DNA of 64,000 nucleotides from Trichomonas vaginalis G3 (Eukaryota; Parabasalia; Trichomonadida; Trichomonadidae), in assembly GCF_026262505.1 (NCBI RefSeq), contig NC_067203.1, positions 21,557,411 to 21,621,410 of the forward strand, in the 5' to 3' direction. The translations under genes were made by a program, and so were the position numbers. Position 1 is the stretch's first letter. Every line of letters begins with the position of its first letter. This document shows, in pieces, positions 1 through 12,383 of this stretch. The notes beneath the pieces were generated by a model. That model had not been told where the DNA came from and ran no database searches. It saw only the letters and a program-made list of their open reading frames with translations.

Positions 1-94
1 GCCCACCTCTTTGAATCATAGTATCAAAACCATTATTAACGGTTCCTTTTGTCTCTTCTGTGGCATTTCATTAAAAATAAAATTTTAAATTGTA
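1..94 (-). other. partial upstream ORF at window edge
   Basis: One minus-strand frame is open from the window edge to about position 75 (residues beginning NATEETKGTVNNG), downstream of the polymerase gene. It may be the start or end of a neighbouring Maverick gene, but too little is inside the window to name it. Confidence 0.2.
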
Positions 95-2371
95 TTAAAT
101 AAATGGCATACAACATCCATTTTCACAACATACAGCCTTAGTGTGTGCTCCTGTTAATGCAGTCTTACCGATTGTTAAGCGAGTCATTGACCTGTTTTTA
201 AGTTGTAAATTAATATTCTGACCATCAAATATCACTTTATCATTTATTATATCCAAATATTTTTTAGGTGTTAATTGCTTATTTTGTCGTAAACTAACAC
301 CCTTCATTTTTTGTGCAATCTTTTTAAAATCACTTCCATCAATTGAACCGTTGAATGATGTATAACATTTAGGGCATAAAGCAACCATGTTATCACCTTG
401 TTTCTCAATTGCTAAACCCAATAATTTTTTCTCATGTGCTTTTTCTTCAGCTTTATTCTTTAATTTAGGTTTAAATTTCTCATCAAAACAGAAGAAATCA
501 AATGGTGCGAATTTGAAAATGTTTTTATCATAAAATTGTTTATCGGTTACAATTGCTTGAAATGCTTGAGTGTTAGGAAGATTTGGGTCGCCAGCAATAG
601 CCCAATAAGATGAATCAGTATCACCTTCAATGAAATGAAAACGATTAACATCCATGCATTTATACATAAAATCATAAATGAAAACCAAATACCAGTATTT
701 AGCATTATCTAAAGTGAAGAATGCCTCTTGTAAACATGAATCACATCTATAAAATCTATCTTTGAGCATCAGTTGATACGTATCCTCTCCTATTTCTCTT
801 ATGTTTTTAAACTTATTTGACATACATGCAACGCGTGCCTTCTGTGCATTCATTATTTTAGTCTTTGCGTAATTTTGTGTATTCATTGCATCGTAACCAT
901 ATGATCCATTAAGTGAAATCTTGCAAAATAAACTTTTTCCTTTATTTCCTTCTAATTCAGCCTTTTGTCTTTCGTTCATAAATTTGTTCGCAAATTCATT
1001 AAAGCAAGTGTTTTTAGTAAATGTTAAAATTGATTGAATATCATCAATGATAAAATGAAATCTGTCTATTAGATACCATAGATAATAAGAAGAAAATGGT
1101 GGATATTGGTTGTGTGTTGATGCTAACTGAGTTAATTTCCTCTGTTTCTGGTCAACTGGTAGATTGTTTGATTTCATGTAATTATACATAAAACTACCAA
1201 TTGTTTTTTCATCTGTGATAATATCTAAGTTTCTTATTATCGGTAAAAAGTTTATGTAATCATTAATGTATTTTTCATCAATGTGACCCTTTACTTCAGC
1301 CACGAATAAAGTATTTTTCTTCTTAATTATTCCCAGTGTTTTTGCTTTCTTTGTTGCTGTATCACAAATGATAACACCATTCAATCTTCCCGGCATATAC
1401 ATTTTATGGTCAGTATATTGAATGAAATCATGAGGATTAGATGAAAATGATGAAGGATATAATGAATTAAAGTCAACACCAACGAAATGAGTCATAATGT
1501 TGGTGGTGTCCTCATTTGATACAGTTTTAGTTTCTGGATTATATGAAAGTTTATTAATGTGCGTGATTCCTTTAAGATTTACTCTATGTTGAACATTTGA
1601 TAAACCACCAGTAATTCCATTACGGAGAATGTGATAAGCTTCAACTGAATCTAAAGTCATTGGTAAATTATTTTTTAATGCATAATTTCTTAAATTGATT
1701 CTTAAACGTTGAACATCTTCATCTTTATTTGATTTTACGACATTGCAATAACAACACATTAACTGACAATTTTCTTTGGTGTGTGGTTTTTCATTATCGA
1801 TTCTATCCAATGTTGGTTTATTTGCATATGTAAACGCTTTACCACACATTTTGCATTTAGATGAAAGGATTAAATCGTGATAGTATTGAAAATCATCCAT
1901 TGAAACATTATTTTTAGTATCCCTTTCTGCTTTTTCATCTTGTTTCTTATATGATTCAATTTTATATTTCCAATACTTTTTCGTTAATTCAAAACTTGAT
2001 TCTATCTCTTCCTCAGGATATTTTTCATTAGGATTAAAGTCTTTATATGCTAAAGCGTAACGAATCATTGAAGCATTCGATGATAAAGAAAGATTATGAA
2101 GCATGTCAATTTTATAAACAAATGTTTCTTCAATAATTTTATCAATTGGGTCAATCATAATTTCAACATCTTTATTGCAATAATGAATAAAATATTCTAA
2201 TCTATTCTTAAAATTTTTAGCATCATTGAGATATATTTGATAATCACTATCTGATATAGTTTCTTGAGTTAATGCTGAATAAAATGAATCTTGAGTGAAT
2301 GGTTCTTTTATATAATTCTTCTTCGTAATTTTCCCACGTGATGAATTGATAAGGGAAAAAGGATTTAACAC
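95..2371 (-). pseudogene. Maverick protein-primed DNA polymerase B, palm and C-terminal part (frameshifted from its exonuclease domain)
   Basis: Replicates the Maverick genome by protein priming, by analogy with adenovirus and phi29 polymerases. Visible motifs: motif A with Asp300 and SLYPSS (303-308), motif B KISLNGSYG (484-492), motif C GDTDSS (583-588). Residues 173-210 hold a treble-clef HNH-like insertion (CKMC, LDRIDNEKPH, CCYCN) before the palm. The frame opens only through a GTG at 2371, and the preceding exonuclease region lies in another frame, so the gene is broken near 2340-2370. It ends in a Cys-rich tail. It belongs to a different Maverick (element E) whose ends are not in the window. 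The family call is firm; the reading of the break as decay rather than sequence error is less so. Confidence 0.85.
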
Positions 2372-2705
2372 GTGATTTATTGTTTCCGAAATCTTGAGTG
2401 AATTGGTCTAATGTCCCACCCGCTATATAATTTCTGATGTCAATAAATCTCAATTCATATGGAACGTTTGTTTTCTTTACAATGATTTGCTTAAATTGTG
2501 AAGATGAACCCAGCATTGATTTTATTTTCCATTTTGCAGTGTTTAAATCACGAAGAATTAAATTTAAATCAAACTTTCCCGAATTAAAACCTATGATATT
2601 CACTTTATTGAATTCCTCATCTAGAAGTTCTTTAAATGCTTCCTTCTGTTTTTCATTTAATGTATGAGACAAAGTCCCCGCCGTTTGGTCCGTTTGCGAC
2701 TTCAA
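2353..2705 (-). pseudogene. polymerase B 3'-5' exonuclease domain fragment
   Basis: This minus-strand frame overlaps the polymerase ORF and carries exonuclease motifs: GFNSGKFDLNLIL resembles Exo II and FIDIRNYIAGGTLDQF the following conserved strand. It should read directly into the polymerase palm, but the two are in different frames. A frame shift therefore separates proofreading and polymerising parts. The frame closes again at 2705. Confidence 0.75.
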
Positions 2706-2806
2706 TAATTCTTCATATTGTTCTCATATTGTTTCCAATATTGATTTGAGCAACTAGTATGAACATTGTGTTGAAAATAAAACTCAATCCATCAGAAATA
2801 AAAGAA

Positions 2807-3640
2807 TCACTCGAAGTTAAGCAAAAATTCCTCGTATATTGTTTTATCATTTAATTTAACCGTTGATGATACCATGAATGGTTTTAAGTAAAGCTTCAAA
2901 GTTGCACACTCAGAAAGTTGTAATTCTTCTTTAGTCTCTAATGTTCGAAAGTCAAAAGTAATTAATATAATCTTGTTTGGTTTAAGTATTTCCTGCAAAA
3001 TTATGTGCTAATAGCCATTTGATATATCTTCCTGTTTTACGTGATATGTTGGAATGCATATGGTTGCGTGTCTTTTGCAAACCTGAACGTCTTGAATTAA
3101 TCTTACCATTATTTTCTTTACATTTCTCACAATGTTTTTAAAATCGTTCTTTTGGTTTTTCCTTTCTGGTCATCTACGGATAGAAAATAAACTCTCTTCT
3201 TTGCAAATAGGGACAAACTTTATATCCGTGTGAAGTGTATCAACGGTCTAGTTAATTCTGTCAGCGCTGAAGTCTCCAACATTGGACTCATGTGTTAATT
3301 AAAATATTTATGTTTCAACATTCTGGATCTTATCATTAATTGATCCCACTAATTTTGAGCAAAGTCAATACCTTATTTATGTCCAGTCTTCTGGTTGAGG
3401 ATCACAATAATAAAATCAAGTATTAACAATTTAACATTCTGGCCTATACCTCTCACTTTTCTGACTGAAAGTCAAACCCTTCATTTGCAATCTATGGCTT
3501 ATATTAATAGCTTCTACAACAGAGTTTCTAGATATAACACCATCAGGTGCAACATGTTATAAAGCGTTTAAAAACCTCTTACCTTCGCTCTAATTTGATT
3601 TATCTATTTTAGCTGTTCGTCCTTTTGTTCATTTATTGTA
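2807..3640 (-). pseudogene. decayed N-terminal region of polymerase B
   Basis: A 63-codon minus-strand frame (2807-2998) contains KIILITFDFRTLETKEEL, which resembles the Exo I Asp-x-Glu strand with Arg in place of a usual residue. Upstream, short open pieces (for example HMHSNISRKTGRYIKW around 3000-3075) look like the N-terminal part of the same protein, interrupted by many stops. The boundary at 3640 is approximate. This suggests element E is old and no longer active. Confidence 0.5.
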
Positions 3641-5190
3641 AGAATTAAAAAATATATAAAAAGATAAAGTTTATTTTTAAAGCCCATAAAATGAATTAAA
3701 ACACATAATTTTTATCATCTCGCGACGTTGACGAATACATTTTAATTTACTCAGAATGGTACCCTGATACACTATAAATCTATTTCCCCCCGTTCTTATT
3801 TACATTTCACAACTTTGAAACAGGTAATATGATGAATAGCTATAAAGATGATAAAGATGTTTTATGGGTTGCTTCCATTTTGCTTCGAATAAATGAATAA
3901 TATAAATGCTTGTCATAGTTTCATATCTTTTATATTTCTTAATAACGACAATGGGTTAGACTACTTACCACTTCTTCTTCTTCGGTGCTGTTTCTTTACA
4001 TATGAACAACATTATTTGGTACTTCAAAAATGATAACCATCACACAAAATTTTATAGTTCCAATGGTTTCTTTTGATCATTTCTTATCTAAACAATCAAA
4101 AACTTTTATCACGACACCTGTGACATTTTATTTAAATATATAATTTTGGCCTAAAATAATACTCACATGAATCTCTCTTTCTCAATCGTATTTAGTATGC
4201 ATATGTTCACGTTTTTAAGAAAGGCTTTTTTGAAAATCTACTAGAAGCCGAATAGAGTGCGCAGATCGCAGAAAAGAAAGTTGAAAATACATCGCATGGA
4301 TAATCTCATTCAAGTCATAAACTGAAGCTCTCATGTGTATTGAATATTCTGTGCCTTTCTTCTATAAGGGTTCCGTCTAATATCAATCTAATAACATTTC
4401 GTGTGTATGAATTCTGAAGAAACATAATTTTTATATCTCTTCTTCATGAGACCTTTCTATGAAACATCTCTGATCTGAAGCTGGATATTCATATAACCCT
4501 TCTACTTCCATTTTCAATTATATTTTAACTTCTAATAGTCACTGTAATACCTTAATTTTTCATCTATTTACTATCAATCCTTCTATATTTTAATACCAGA
4601 TTTCTCAACAAGAATTCTCCACTCATACGAGCGATTAGTTAAAATGATATCGTATAGTAACTAATTTTTAACTTCGACAAATCATTCCAGGATATGGAAT
4701 GTCCAGGACATTACTACCTGACGACCTAGTGTTCTTCTGGACCATAAAGAGAATATTCTCCTGTATTTCTTCAACTTTTTTGGGATATATAGAATATCTC
4801 ATTATAGCCTTTAGTAATTGGTTCCGTTATATTAAATTCATTCAACAATCTGGAAACTTCTTCACATTCTGGCATATATGTTTGGATAAGAACCGTCTCC
4901 AAAATTTTCAAAATATTTTCTAATTCTGAATTTAGTGAACTTTAAAGATTTCAATGAATTAGTTGTTATACTCATTTATATAAAAATAAAAATAAAAAAA
5001 TAAATTATTTCAAAAATGTAAGACATGAATTTTAAAGTTTATTTTACTGCATTCATGACTCCATGACTTCCAATCAGGATTAAACAATGTTTAATTATTG
5101 GCAATTAACTGACATCATCCTATATATCAGCTTCTTTTATAAGTGATAAATATAAATTATTTTAAAATTAATGTTATTTTTAATGTGTTT
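3641..5190. other. AT-rich DNA without recognisable gene
   Basis: No long or family-like ORF was found on either strand. A 74-codon plus frame (4699-4923) has no recognisable content; its complement shows a short open run with charged residues that could be a very decayed host gene. I see no RNA gene or repeat array here. Confidence 0.4.
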
Positions 5191-5370
5191 TTTATTATGT
5201 ATGCGGCTGAGTGTAACAAATGTCTTTACAATTCATTAAATTTTCAAATCCTTGAATTTTTATTCAAAAACGTAGAATAAAACCGTAAGAACTGAACAAA
5301 ATCGTTCTATATTTGTATGAATTCTTACGGTTTACAAAAAAAATCCACACCCATCCACATATACTACTTA
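5191..5370 (+). repeat. left terminal inverted repeat of the 5191-7057 element
   Basis: It pairs with the reverse complement of 6857-7057. Shared blocks include GGCTGAGTGTAA, TTATTCAAAAACGTA, TATGAATTCTTACG and CCACATATACTACT, separated by small indels. Confidence 0.75.
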
Positions 5371-5748
5371 CATACCTGATTTTTATTACTAAGCAAATAG
5401 TCTGAATCAAGAACTGTGCATATTTCAAATCATGCATGACAATTATAAAAGGAAGAAAGATATAGCTTAATTTAATTTTCGAAATGATCATCAAATTATG
5501 CATGTACGAGAGCTCCAACATATGTGCTGAAGCATTAAATACATTGTTGAAGCAGTTTTCGAAGCAATCCGATGACCATGACATAAAAAAAAGCAGTTTC
5601 AGACGCAATCGTTCCTGTCGAATAGATGAAGCCTTTCTTTGAGATATTTAATGTTCCTAGTGATATCAGAAACATAATCGCCTAACAATCATTTGCAAAT
5701 AGCTTTCAGAAATATAGTTCAGAAAAATAAAAGCTATTTGCCTTATTT

Positions 5749-6557
5749 ATGGGCGAAAACAAGCATGGAAATGTTATTTTGCAGCCTGGAAGCATTGTTC
5801 AGCCAACAGCTCAACTTCAAAATAATACTATGCTTATGAATTGCTTAATAGTATTGACCTAAAATTCATATGTTTCAAGCTACTCCATTGTTGCTCCAGC
5901 CGCTGAAAGGTTCATAAGCAGTTCTGCGAATATTGATAGTCCATTTCGCATCGGAATAGACATTCTTATACATGATAATTGGCCAGGGAAGTATTGTAAA
6001 GAAAGGTGGGGTGGTCACACTTTTATTTACTAGACCTCTTGGATTTAATTATTCAGAAGATATCATCGAAGACTGCAAAAAACTTCCAATGGTTAAAAAT
6101 CAGAGGAACATGTTTTACTAAGCAGCATTCGTGGGCAGGAATCGATGAAGTACTTGCAAACTGTAGCGCTGAATCATTCGGTTGTCAGAGGCTACATGAA
6201 GCTTATGTCAGATTATCCAGTCGAATTTGGCCTCAAAATTTCAAAGTTACCCGCTGTTGTCACTCAAAATGAGATTGTTGACGTATCGGGGGGAAGAACT
6301 CTGTCTTATTGCTTTCTTACTGGGATTCTGGTTCTGAAGGTGAATGTGCTAATTTGATAAAGACTGCGACGGCAATTGGGGCTGCTGAATTCGAAGTGGC
6401 CTTCGAAGACTTCGAATTACCGAATACTTGGTCTTTTTTGTTGAAAATCAGTGAAAGAATAGATCAGAAAATTGTCTTCGAATTGAAGAAGACTATATTT
6501 GATACATGTGATGAATATAGTCTTCTTCAATTTATTGATTCAAAAGATTTATCATGA
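5749..6557 (+). pseudogene. decayed ORF cluster inside the TIR element
   Basis: Several plus-strand frames are open in succession (starting MGENKHGNVILQPGSIV at 5749, then 6006-6272, 6145-6357 and 6309-6557), which is the pattern of one frameshifted gene. The visible peptides (for example IGIDILIHDNWPGKYCKERW and KLPAVVTQNEIVDVSGGR) match no family I recognise. It could be a dead transposase or a captured host gene fragment. Confidence 0.35.
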
Positions 6558-6856
6558 AATCTTTTGAATCATGGTTAGATTGAGTTTTGTTATTGATTCA
6601 AAAGATTTCAAGATAAATGAAGATTTAGAAAAAAAATTGTTTTGTTAACCAAAAAGCAATATAAAGATTTTTAAAATACATTATTTATCAAAAACTATTG
6701 TTTTTCAATTAAATATGTATGTTAGAAAGTTCTATGATAAAATTATCTTGAAGCACCATGGTCTCTTAATAATTTGATAATTTCGGGTGCATTTTGTTTA
6801 ATTGCTAAGCTAAGAGGACATTCATTAATATAAAAAGAATTTCATAAAACGATAGT

Positions 6857-7057
6857 AGTATATGTGGAAGGGTTGTGTGACTTTTTTTGTAAACGTAAGA
6901 ATTCATACAATATCGAGCGATTTTATATCATTTTTTTTAACATATGAAGTAAAAAATGTATGATTCTGACGGTTTTTATTCTTACGTTTTTGAATAAATC
7001 AAGATTTAAAATGATACAAAATCGTAAGACATTTACACTCAGCCCAAACATAATGAA
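6857..7057 (-). repeat. right terminal inverted repeat of the 5191-7057 element
   Basis: Inverted partner of 5191-5370, about 20 bases longer because of insertions near 6920-6960. It ends almost directly at the A-tract of the Maverick B left terminus. Confidence 0.75.
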
Positions 7058-7059
7058 AT

Positions 7060-7115
7060 AAAAAAAAAGGTAGTGGGGCTTCCAGGGGCTGCGCCCCTTC
7101 TAGCCCTGAAGATGT
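7060..7115 (+). repeat. left TIR of Maverick B
   Basis: A run of A, then GGTAGTGGGGCTTCCAGG, a 6-bp stem hairpin (AGGGGC TGC GCCCCT, 7085-7099) and TTCTAGCCCTGAAGATGTTTA. The same layout is seen at 24184 and, inverted, at 46759, 55725 and 63942. Confidence 0.85.
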
Positions 7116-7190
7116 TTAGTATAACTTTGTCCGGACAAGTAAGGGTCTATCGTCGCTACAGGAAAAGTTACGGGCGTTCCAAGGAAGTAT

Positions 7191-7370
7191 ACTTTGAGAG
7201 ACTCTTTAGAAACTTTAGACGTTTTACATAACCATCCATGCTTTTACTTTACATCCGATAAAAGTGGTTTGGAAACCGTTATGAGATGGTTAGAGGACAT
7301 ACATGACTATGAGTTTAGATATGACAAGATAGAATATGAGAGAGGTCCTATAAACCGGAGAAAGTGTCAT
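7191..7370 (+). pseudogene. truncated DNA adenine methyltransferase, C-terminal remnant
   Basis: It matches the last third of the methyltransferase at 45096-45914, from LRDSLETLDVLHNHPCFYF to GPINRRKCH, at near identity. The catalytic DPPF motif and the SAM motif are gone. The remnant joins a foreign short sequence on its left and the CATCTGTCAAAAACCG segment on its right, which in intact elements lies upstream of the methyltransferase. A deletion has therefore removed most of this gene next to the TIR. Confidence 0.8.
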
Positions 7371-7409
7371 ACAAACATCTGTCAAAAACCGTTTTTTACT
7401 TCACTTAAA

Positions 7410-9118
7410 ATGCCACGTAAGCTACGTAAGAATATACGTAAGAGGAAGAGAGCATTGAAACATCCAATAGTAAAAACTGACACCACAACAACAGTTGCAA
7501 CAACAAATGCTGAATGACCCCACTATGTTGCAACAAATGTCAAGCAATCCTATGCTTTTAAACCGAGTTCTTGGTGCACAGAGTGGAGGTTTAAGAGCGG
7601 CACTTTTAGCGAAAATGGCAGGCTATGGTGGAGCTGCAGACGGACAGCCTATAACCCCTCAAAGTCAAATGAATTTGAGTTCACTCAAAAATCAAATAAT
7701 CAGATGTCAAAAAGTCAAACATAGACATACAGAAGCAAATAAGTGAAAACGAAAAGAAACTAGAATATGACAGACACACAAAGAAACTCAATGAGTTAAA
7801 CGTAGAGAAAAAGAAGAAAGAAGAACAACTGAAAGAACTAAGTACAGAGGAATATGCGAAAAAAAGTGTCAGAAAAAGCAGCAGAAGTAGCAAAAATGGA
7901 ACAAGATGTTATAAATTTGAAAAACCATACTACTCAATATAAAGTATGCAGATGAAAGAATAAAACAAAAAGCCCTGAAGACATATATGGATAGCGTGAG
8001 TATAAAAATGAAGTTGAAGCAAATGTAAAGGCAGAAAACTTTTACAGTTGCAAAACCAAACCGTACAGTATGAAAACTTAGCACAAGAAAGTAAAAATAA
8101 CGACGCAGCCATGCAAAAGGCAATGAAAAGCGCAGATATAATAAAAGCTAACAATGACTGGTTAGATGCCCAAGCCAACGCTAAAGCAGCCCAACTTATA
8201 GGGTCAATAAGGACAAAAATACAAGCGGATGAAGACAGTTCAAATGAAGCTTTAATGAATGCTGACTTTAAGAACGCCTTCGAGAGCTCTTCATAGTAAG
8301 GTGAAACAATTGAACGACTTCTCATCTGGAAAGAAACTGAAGTCTGAAGTTTTCGACAAAGAGTTAAGAGAAGTAGCACAAAATATGACGAAAATAACAG
8401 ATGCAGCAACGAGACAGGCAGTTCAAAGTGCCTATGACGCCGTTAGAGCAACTGTTGTGGAAAGTCAAGAAAAAGAGTTACAACAGACCAAAACAGACCT
8501 AGTAAATGCTTTTCTTAAAAACGAAAAGTCAGGTAGGACATTATGCTGCAGATGGAACATATGTGCCAGCTGGTGGAACTTATATACCACCAAACCCTCC
8601 AAGAGAAGCACCTGCACCAGGACTACCTAAAACATTTACATCGTCACATGGACACAGACACAGGCATGCACCAAAACCAGCACAACAACCAACACAACAA
8701 CCAACACAACAACCAACACAACAACCAACAAACAACCAGCACACAACCAAACACAAACAACCACCTCCACAACCAGCACAGCAACCAACAGTTCAAAACC
8801 CTGCACAACAACAACCACAAACAGAGCAAGGACATAAAAGAAGTAGAGAACAAGGAAACCAAGAATTCTTAAAAATGCTTAAAGGAAGACTATGGTTACC
8901 CAGATACTCTTGACTTTAGTGACAGATATAAAGAAGCTATTAGAAAGTTCAAGGAAGGAAATACTGACCCGAACCTATTTAGCTTTATGGCTCAGCACCA
9001 AATGGGATATAATTTCAAACCTGGAAAATACAAGCTCGCTAAGGGATATGATTTAATAGCATATCATCCAAATGACATGAACGAATTTACTCCGAGATAT
9101 TTGGTGTCAGATAAATGA
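7410..9118 (+). pseudogene. large Q-rich, coiled-coil structural protein, broken by frameshifts
   Basis: At least five consecutive plus frames follow without a new promoter-like site. In order they hold: a very basic start (MPRKLRKNIRKRKRALKHP, 7410), a QQQM/Gly-rich part (7495-7740), a Lys/Glu coiled-coil (7740-7930), a second helical region (8048-8500), a Pro/Gln tract with PTQQ repeats (8560-8830) and a folded-looking tail (EDYGYPDTLDFSDRYKEAIR, 8890-9117). I read them as one gene with repeated frameshifts. The basic N-terminus and position upstream of the capsid gene suggest a virion or DNA-condensing protein, but no family is recognised. Confidence 0.55.
8679..8738 (+). repeat. 12-bp tandem repeat encoding PTQQ
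   Basis: CAACCAACACAA-type units repeat about four to five times in register with the reading frame, giving PTQQ repeats followed by a degenerate Pro/Gln/His tract. Confidence 0.85.
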
Positions 9119-9134
9119 CAATTCAACTCTCTTC

Positions 9135-10614
9135 ATGAAACGCGTAAAAAATAGAGACGGAACGAAAGAAAAAGGTTATGAATGCGGATGACTTAATAGG
9201 GAACTTGTTGAAAACGGTCTCGGAATATATGAAATGCCAGCAGATGAGGTACAAGAAACTCCACAGGAAGAAGTTCAGATACAACCAGACATGGAAGAAA
9301 TAGTTCAGCAACAACAGCTAGAAGAGCCTGAAGGAAACGAACAAGTCCCTCCTTTGGAAACTAACTTCACAGAACTAGATGAAGATTTGGAACAGCCGAA
9401 AAATCTTGACCCTCAACAAGAGTATGAGGTGAATATGGAATCTTTCCAAGAGTCTAAAAAAAATTCGGCTGACATAGTAGAAGAATATCGAAAAATGTTT
9501 GCCGACATACAAAAGACTCCAACACCAGATGAAAATATTCAGCATAGAATGGAAGTACTGAAAGAAAATGTACGCAAATACAACAACCCTTTTTACTTAC
9601 GACCATATAACGTTCAATCTTTGGCTGAACTCGGTGAAAATAAAAGGTTAAATTTCAACAAAACATATAGAAATGAAACATTGTTTAAAGTTCATTCAGA
9701 ACCTAACCAATATGGAAACAAACCTACTTTTGTTTCTGCAGACTATGGAACTACAATGAGATGGGGTCATAAAGCTAACCCGGATAGGTGGTTCATAAAC
9801 TTACAACCACAATTCCAAGAAGTTGTAGACGCAATGGAAGTGAATGGTGAACCAGATATAGCTGGTATTTTCAGCGCGGCTTTAATGCCATTGAAAGATA
9901 TGAAACATGCAGATATTTTGGACCAGTATGAAATGAACATGGCTGATGGAAATATAACACCTGACGTTCTAGAACATTTATCTCAAAGAACTACACAGAA
10001 CCATAAAGATGGTATATTTGGTGAAGAGTTTAGAAAGAAAGTTAGGGAGAGAGAAGGAAGAGAACCTATTGTACATGACCTTGCAAACGAAAGTTTACAA
10101 AATGTCATAAAAACTTACTTTGCAGACAATGAACTGAGAAGGGATGAATATTTAAGAAAACTCAAATGGACAGTACCAAATGAAATGTTAGTATTGAAAA
10201 ACATGTTCCTTGACAAAATAAAACCAACTACAGAAATAAATGACGCAAGACTGAAACATTGGGTAAAAGCTTTCCCATTCACAAAAGATATTGTTGGTAA
10301 CATGGAAAGAAAACCAGAATGGCTACAAAAAACATATATTTGGAAACGAGCTTATTCCATATGGACAAGCTCTGTTTGAAGAGCTTGAACCGGAAACTCA
10401 GGAAAGAGTCATGCAAACAATACGCGAAGACTCAAATACAAACTATGACAAAATCTTTCTAGGATATAGGTTACCTGAGATGGGCGACCAGAGCCCAAAG
10501 GCAAAAAGGACATGGGAAATTTACAACATACTAGGTGAACATGAGGCAAAGATGCAACAACTTGAAGCAGAGGGCAAGTTACCAAGCGACACAAAGAGAA
10601 GAAGAAGAGAGTAG
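9135..10614 (+). pseudogene. Maverick structural/virion-associated protein, broken
   Basis: The frame from ATG 9135 (MKRVKNRDGTKEKGYECG) meets an in-frame TGA at 9189-9191. It is then open from 9192 through MPADEVQETPQEE (9234) to 10379, and continues in another frame to 10614 (FEELEPETQERVMQTIRED, ending in a basic SDTKRRRRE tail). The first 110 residues are acidic and Q-rich; the middle is a mixed globular sequence (RPYNVQSLAELGENKRLNF). It sits between the Q-rich gene and the major capsid gene, on the same strand. I do not recognise the family; a scaffold, portal-like or penton-associated role is only a positional guess. Confidence 0.55.
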
Positions 10615-10776
10615 AACAAAGTGAAATAGTGAAGAAGTAACTTCATCTAGTGAAAGTAGTGGCAATGAAGGAAAAAGAAGAGTTAAAAACTCAGCCAGGA
10701 AGAAAGTAAAGCTTGGTCCACGTGGGTTCTATTATGACACATAAATCCAACTATTCTATATTTTTACCCATATGAA

Positions 10777-12383
10777 ATGTACGCCGCTCAGAATATAACG
10801 CCAACAGTTTTGGATGCCATGAATGGAAATGTTTCCGAATGGTATAACGAATGCGACAATGCCATTAGAAGGTCAGAAATAGTTCCTGGAACTTACGAAT
10901 ATACAACTGCTGTTTCTTATGGAAACGTAGGTGAGTTTGGAGAAGGTTCTTCAACAACAGTAGATATTGCTTGCGACAGGTTTCATATTATTTCTATTGA
11001 CAACTCATTCTTATACGTGGAACAAGACATTGAAATAAAACCTTCTGCCAAGTTGTCTGACAAGAAAGGTTGCAATGGAATTTTCTATGTCGGATACCAA
11101 TATGCTCCAGAAGTTTTCATGGGATATAAGATATATTCTAACTCTGACTTAGTTCAAACAGTAACATGGGCAAACTATGAATGGTTCGCTTTGAGAAACT
11201 CAGTACAACCACAAGCTAGAGAACAAACAGACCAGTATGCAACTATTGAGAAAATAAGAAGACTTGACCCTAACGTTCCAGGAGTTTATGTTAACCTTTC
11301 TGGTTCAGATGGAAATGCTGTCACTAAAGTAAAACTGAAACTTAGAGTTCCTTTGTCATCTTTCCTCATCTTCAGGTTTTTAAGATACTTGCCAAACTGG
11401 GCAGGAAAAAATTTCTATTGAACTTACTCCAAGCAAAAATAACTTAGTCATTGCACCAACACAAGACCCATTCACTCTTACAGAAGTAGTGGAACAAATA
11501 AAACGTCATTCGCCGACTTTTGCAAAGACAAAGTTGACTTAGACTTTGGTTTCTCAAACCTCAACACTGAAGTAAACTATTATTTCAATGCTGCTGGAAC
11601 TGCTTGGGACCCAGTTAAGTTCACATGCGAAAATTTGAATGCAAGAGAATAGAAAGCAGACTTGCAGTCTATATGTTGGACCCAGATATTTCAAATGCTT
11701 TAGCTGCCAAATATATTGCAGTTCCACTTATGTTCCCTATACACCAAATATCTGTCAAAGACTTTGCAGGTGAAGTTGGAAACCAAAGTGCTGACCCAGG
11801 TGCAAGAACAGATATTGCTTTAACAACTGCAATGAAACATGCAGATACTATGTTTGTACTGTTCAGACGAACTATAAATGACTATTCTTGTTTCTACAAC
11901 CCCGGTATTAAATATCATATAAACATAGATGGCAAATATTATCCAAGAGAAGAATATTCTACAGTTGAGGATATGAGGTCATACAACTTGACATTAGATG
12001 CTATGAACTTTAACAACAACTTCACAACAACCATTAACCCTGAAATGCAAAGTTCTATTATGCCATATGTGAAAGTATGGACTCATACAGGAGGTCAAAA
12101 AACTCAATATACAAATGGAGACCGTTCAAACTTTTGGCTTGGCATTCCATTTGCTGACTCAGAAGACTTTATGGGTGGTATTTCAACTGTTGGTACTGTA
12201 CAAATACAATATACTGGTGACAGAGACGGTCCAGATGAACTGAGAGCAAAGAAGTTTACAAAACCAATAGCACTTTTCACGGAAGATGCTCTTTTGAAGA
12301 TTCGTTCGATGAAACCTGCTGGGGCTCCTCAGATTGGCATAACGACAGCTTCCATCGAGCAGATTTTGGCAGCAGGTCAGTAA
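10777..12383 (+). pseudogene. double-jelly-roll major capsid protein (hexon-like), frameshifted
   Basis: Forms the icosahedral shell predicted for polintoviruses. The ATG follows TATTTTTACCCATATGAA, a start context shared by many genes here. The first part (10777-11421) is beta-rich and contains LKLRVPLSSFLIFRFLRYLP, resembling the conserved strand/loop near the end of the first jelly roll. The rest (11625-12383) includes LAAKYIAVPLMFPIHQIS and FWLGIPFADSEDF. Between 11400 and 11640 the frame changes at least twice (ISIELTPSKNNLVIAPTQDP and FSNLNTEVNYYFNAAGTAW are in other frames). The assignment rests on size, beta-rich pattern, order and those motifs; structure prediction would settle it. 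Confidence 0.7.

Larger units (their letters stand above)
5191..7057. mobile_element. about 1.87 kb transposon with long terminal inverted repeats
   Basis: The two ends are imperfect inverted copies of about 180-200 bp (5191-5370 and 6857-7057). Both begin with a (C/T)ATTATGT...GGCTGAGTGTAA pattern and run inwards to CCACATATACTACT. Long TIRs on a small element are typical of Mutator-like (MULE) elements, which are known in Trichomonas, but no transposase is readable. Maverick B lies only a few bases beyond the right end, so the target duplication could not be defined. Confidence 0.7.
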
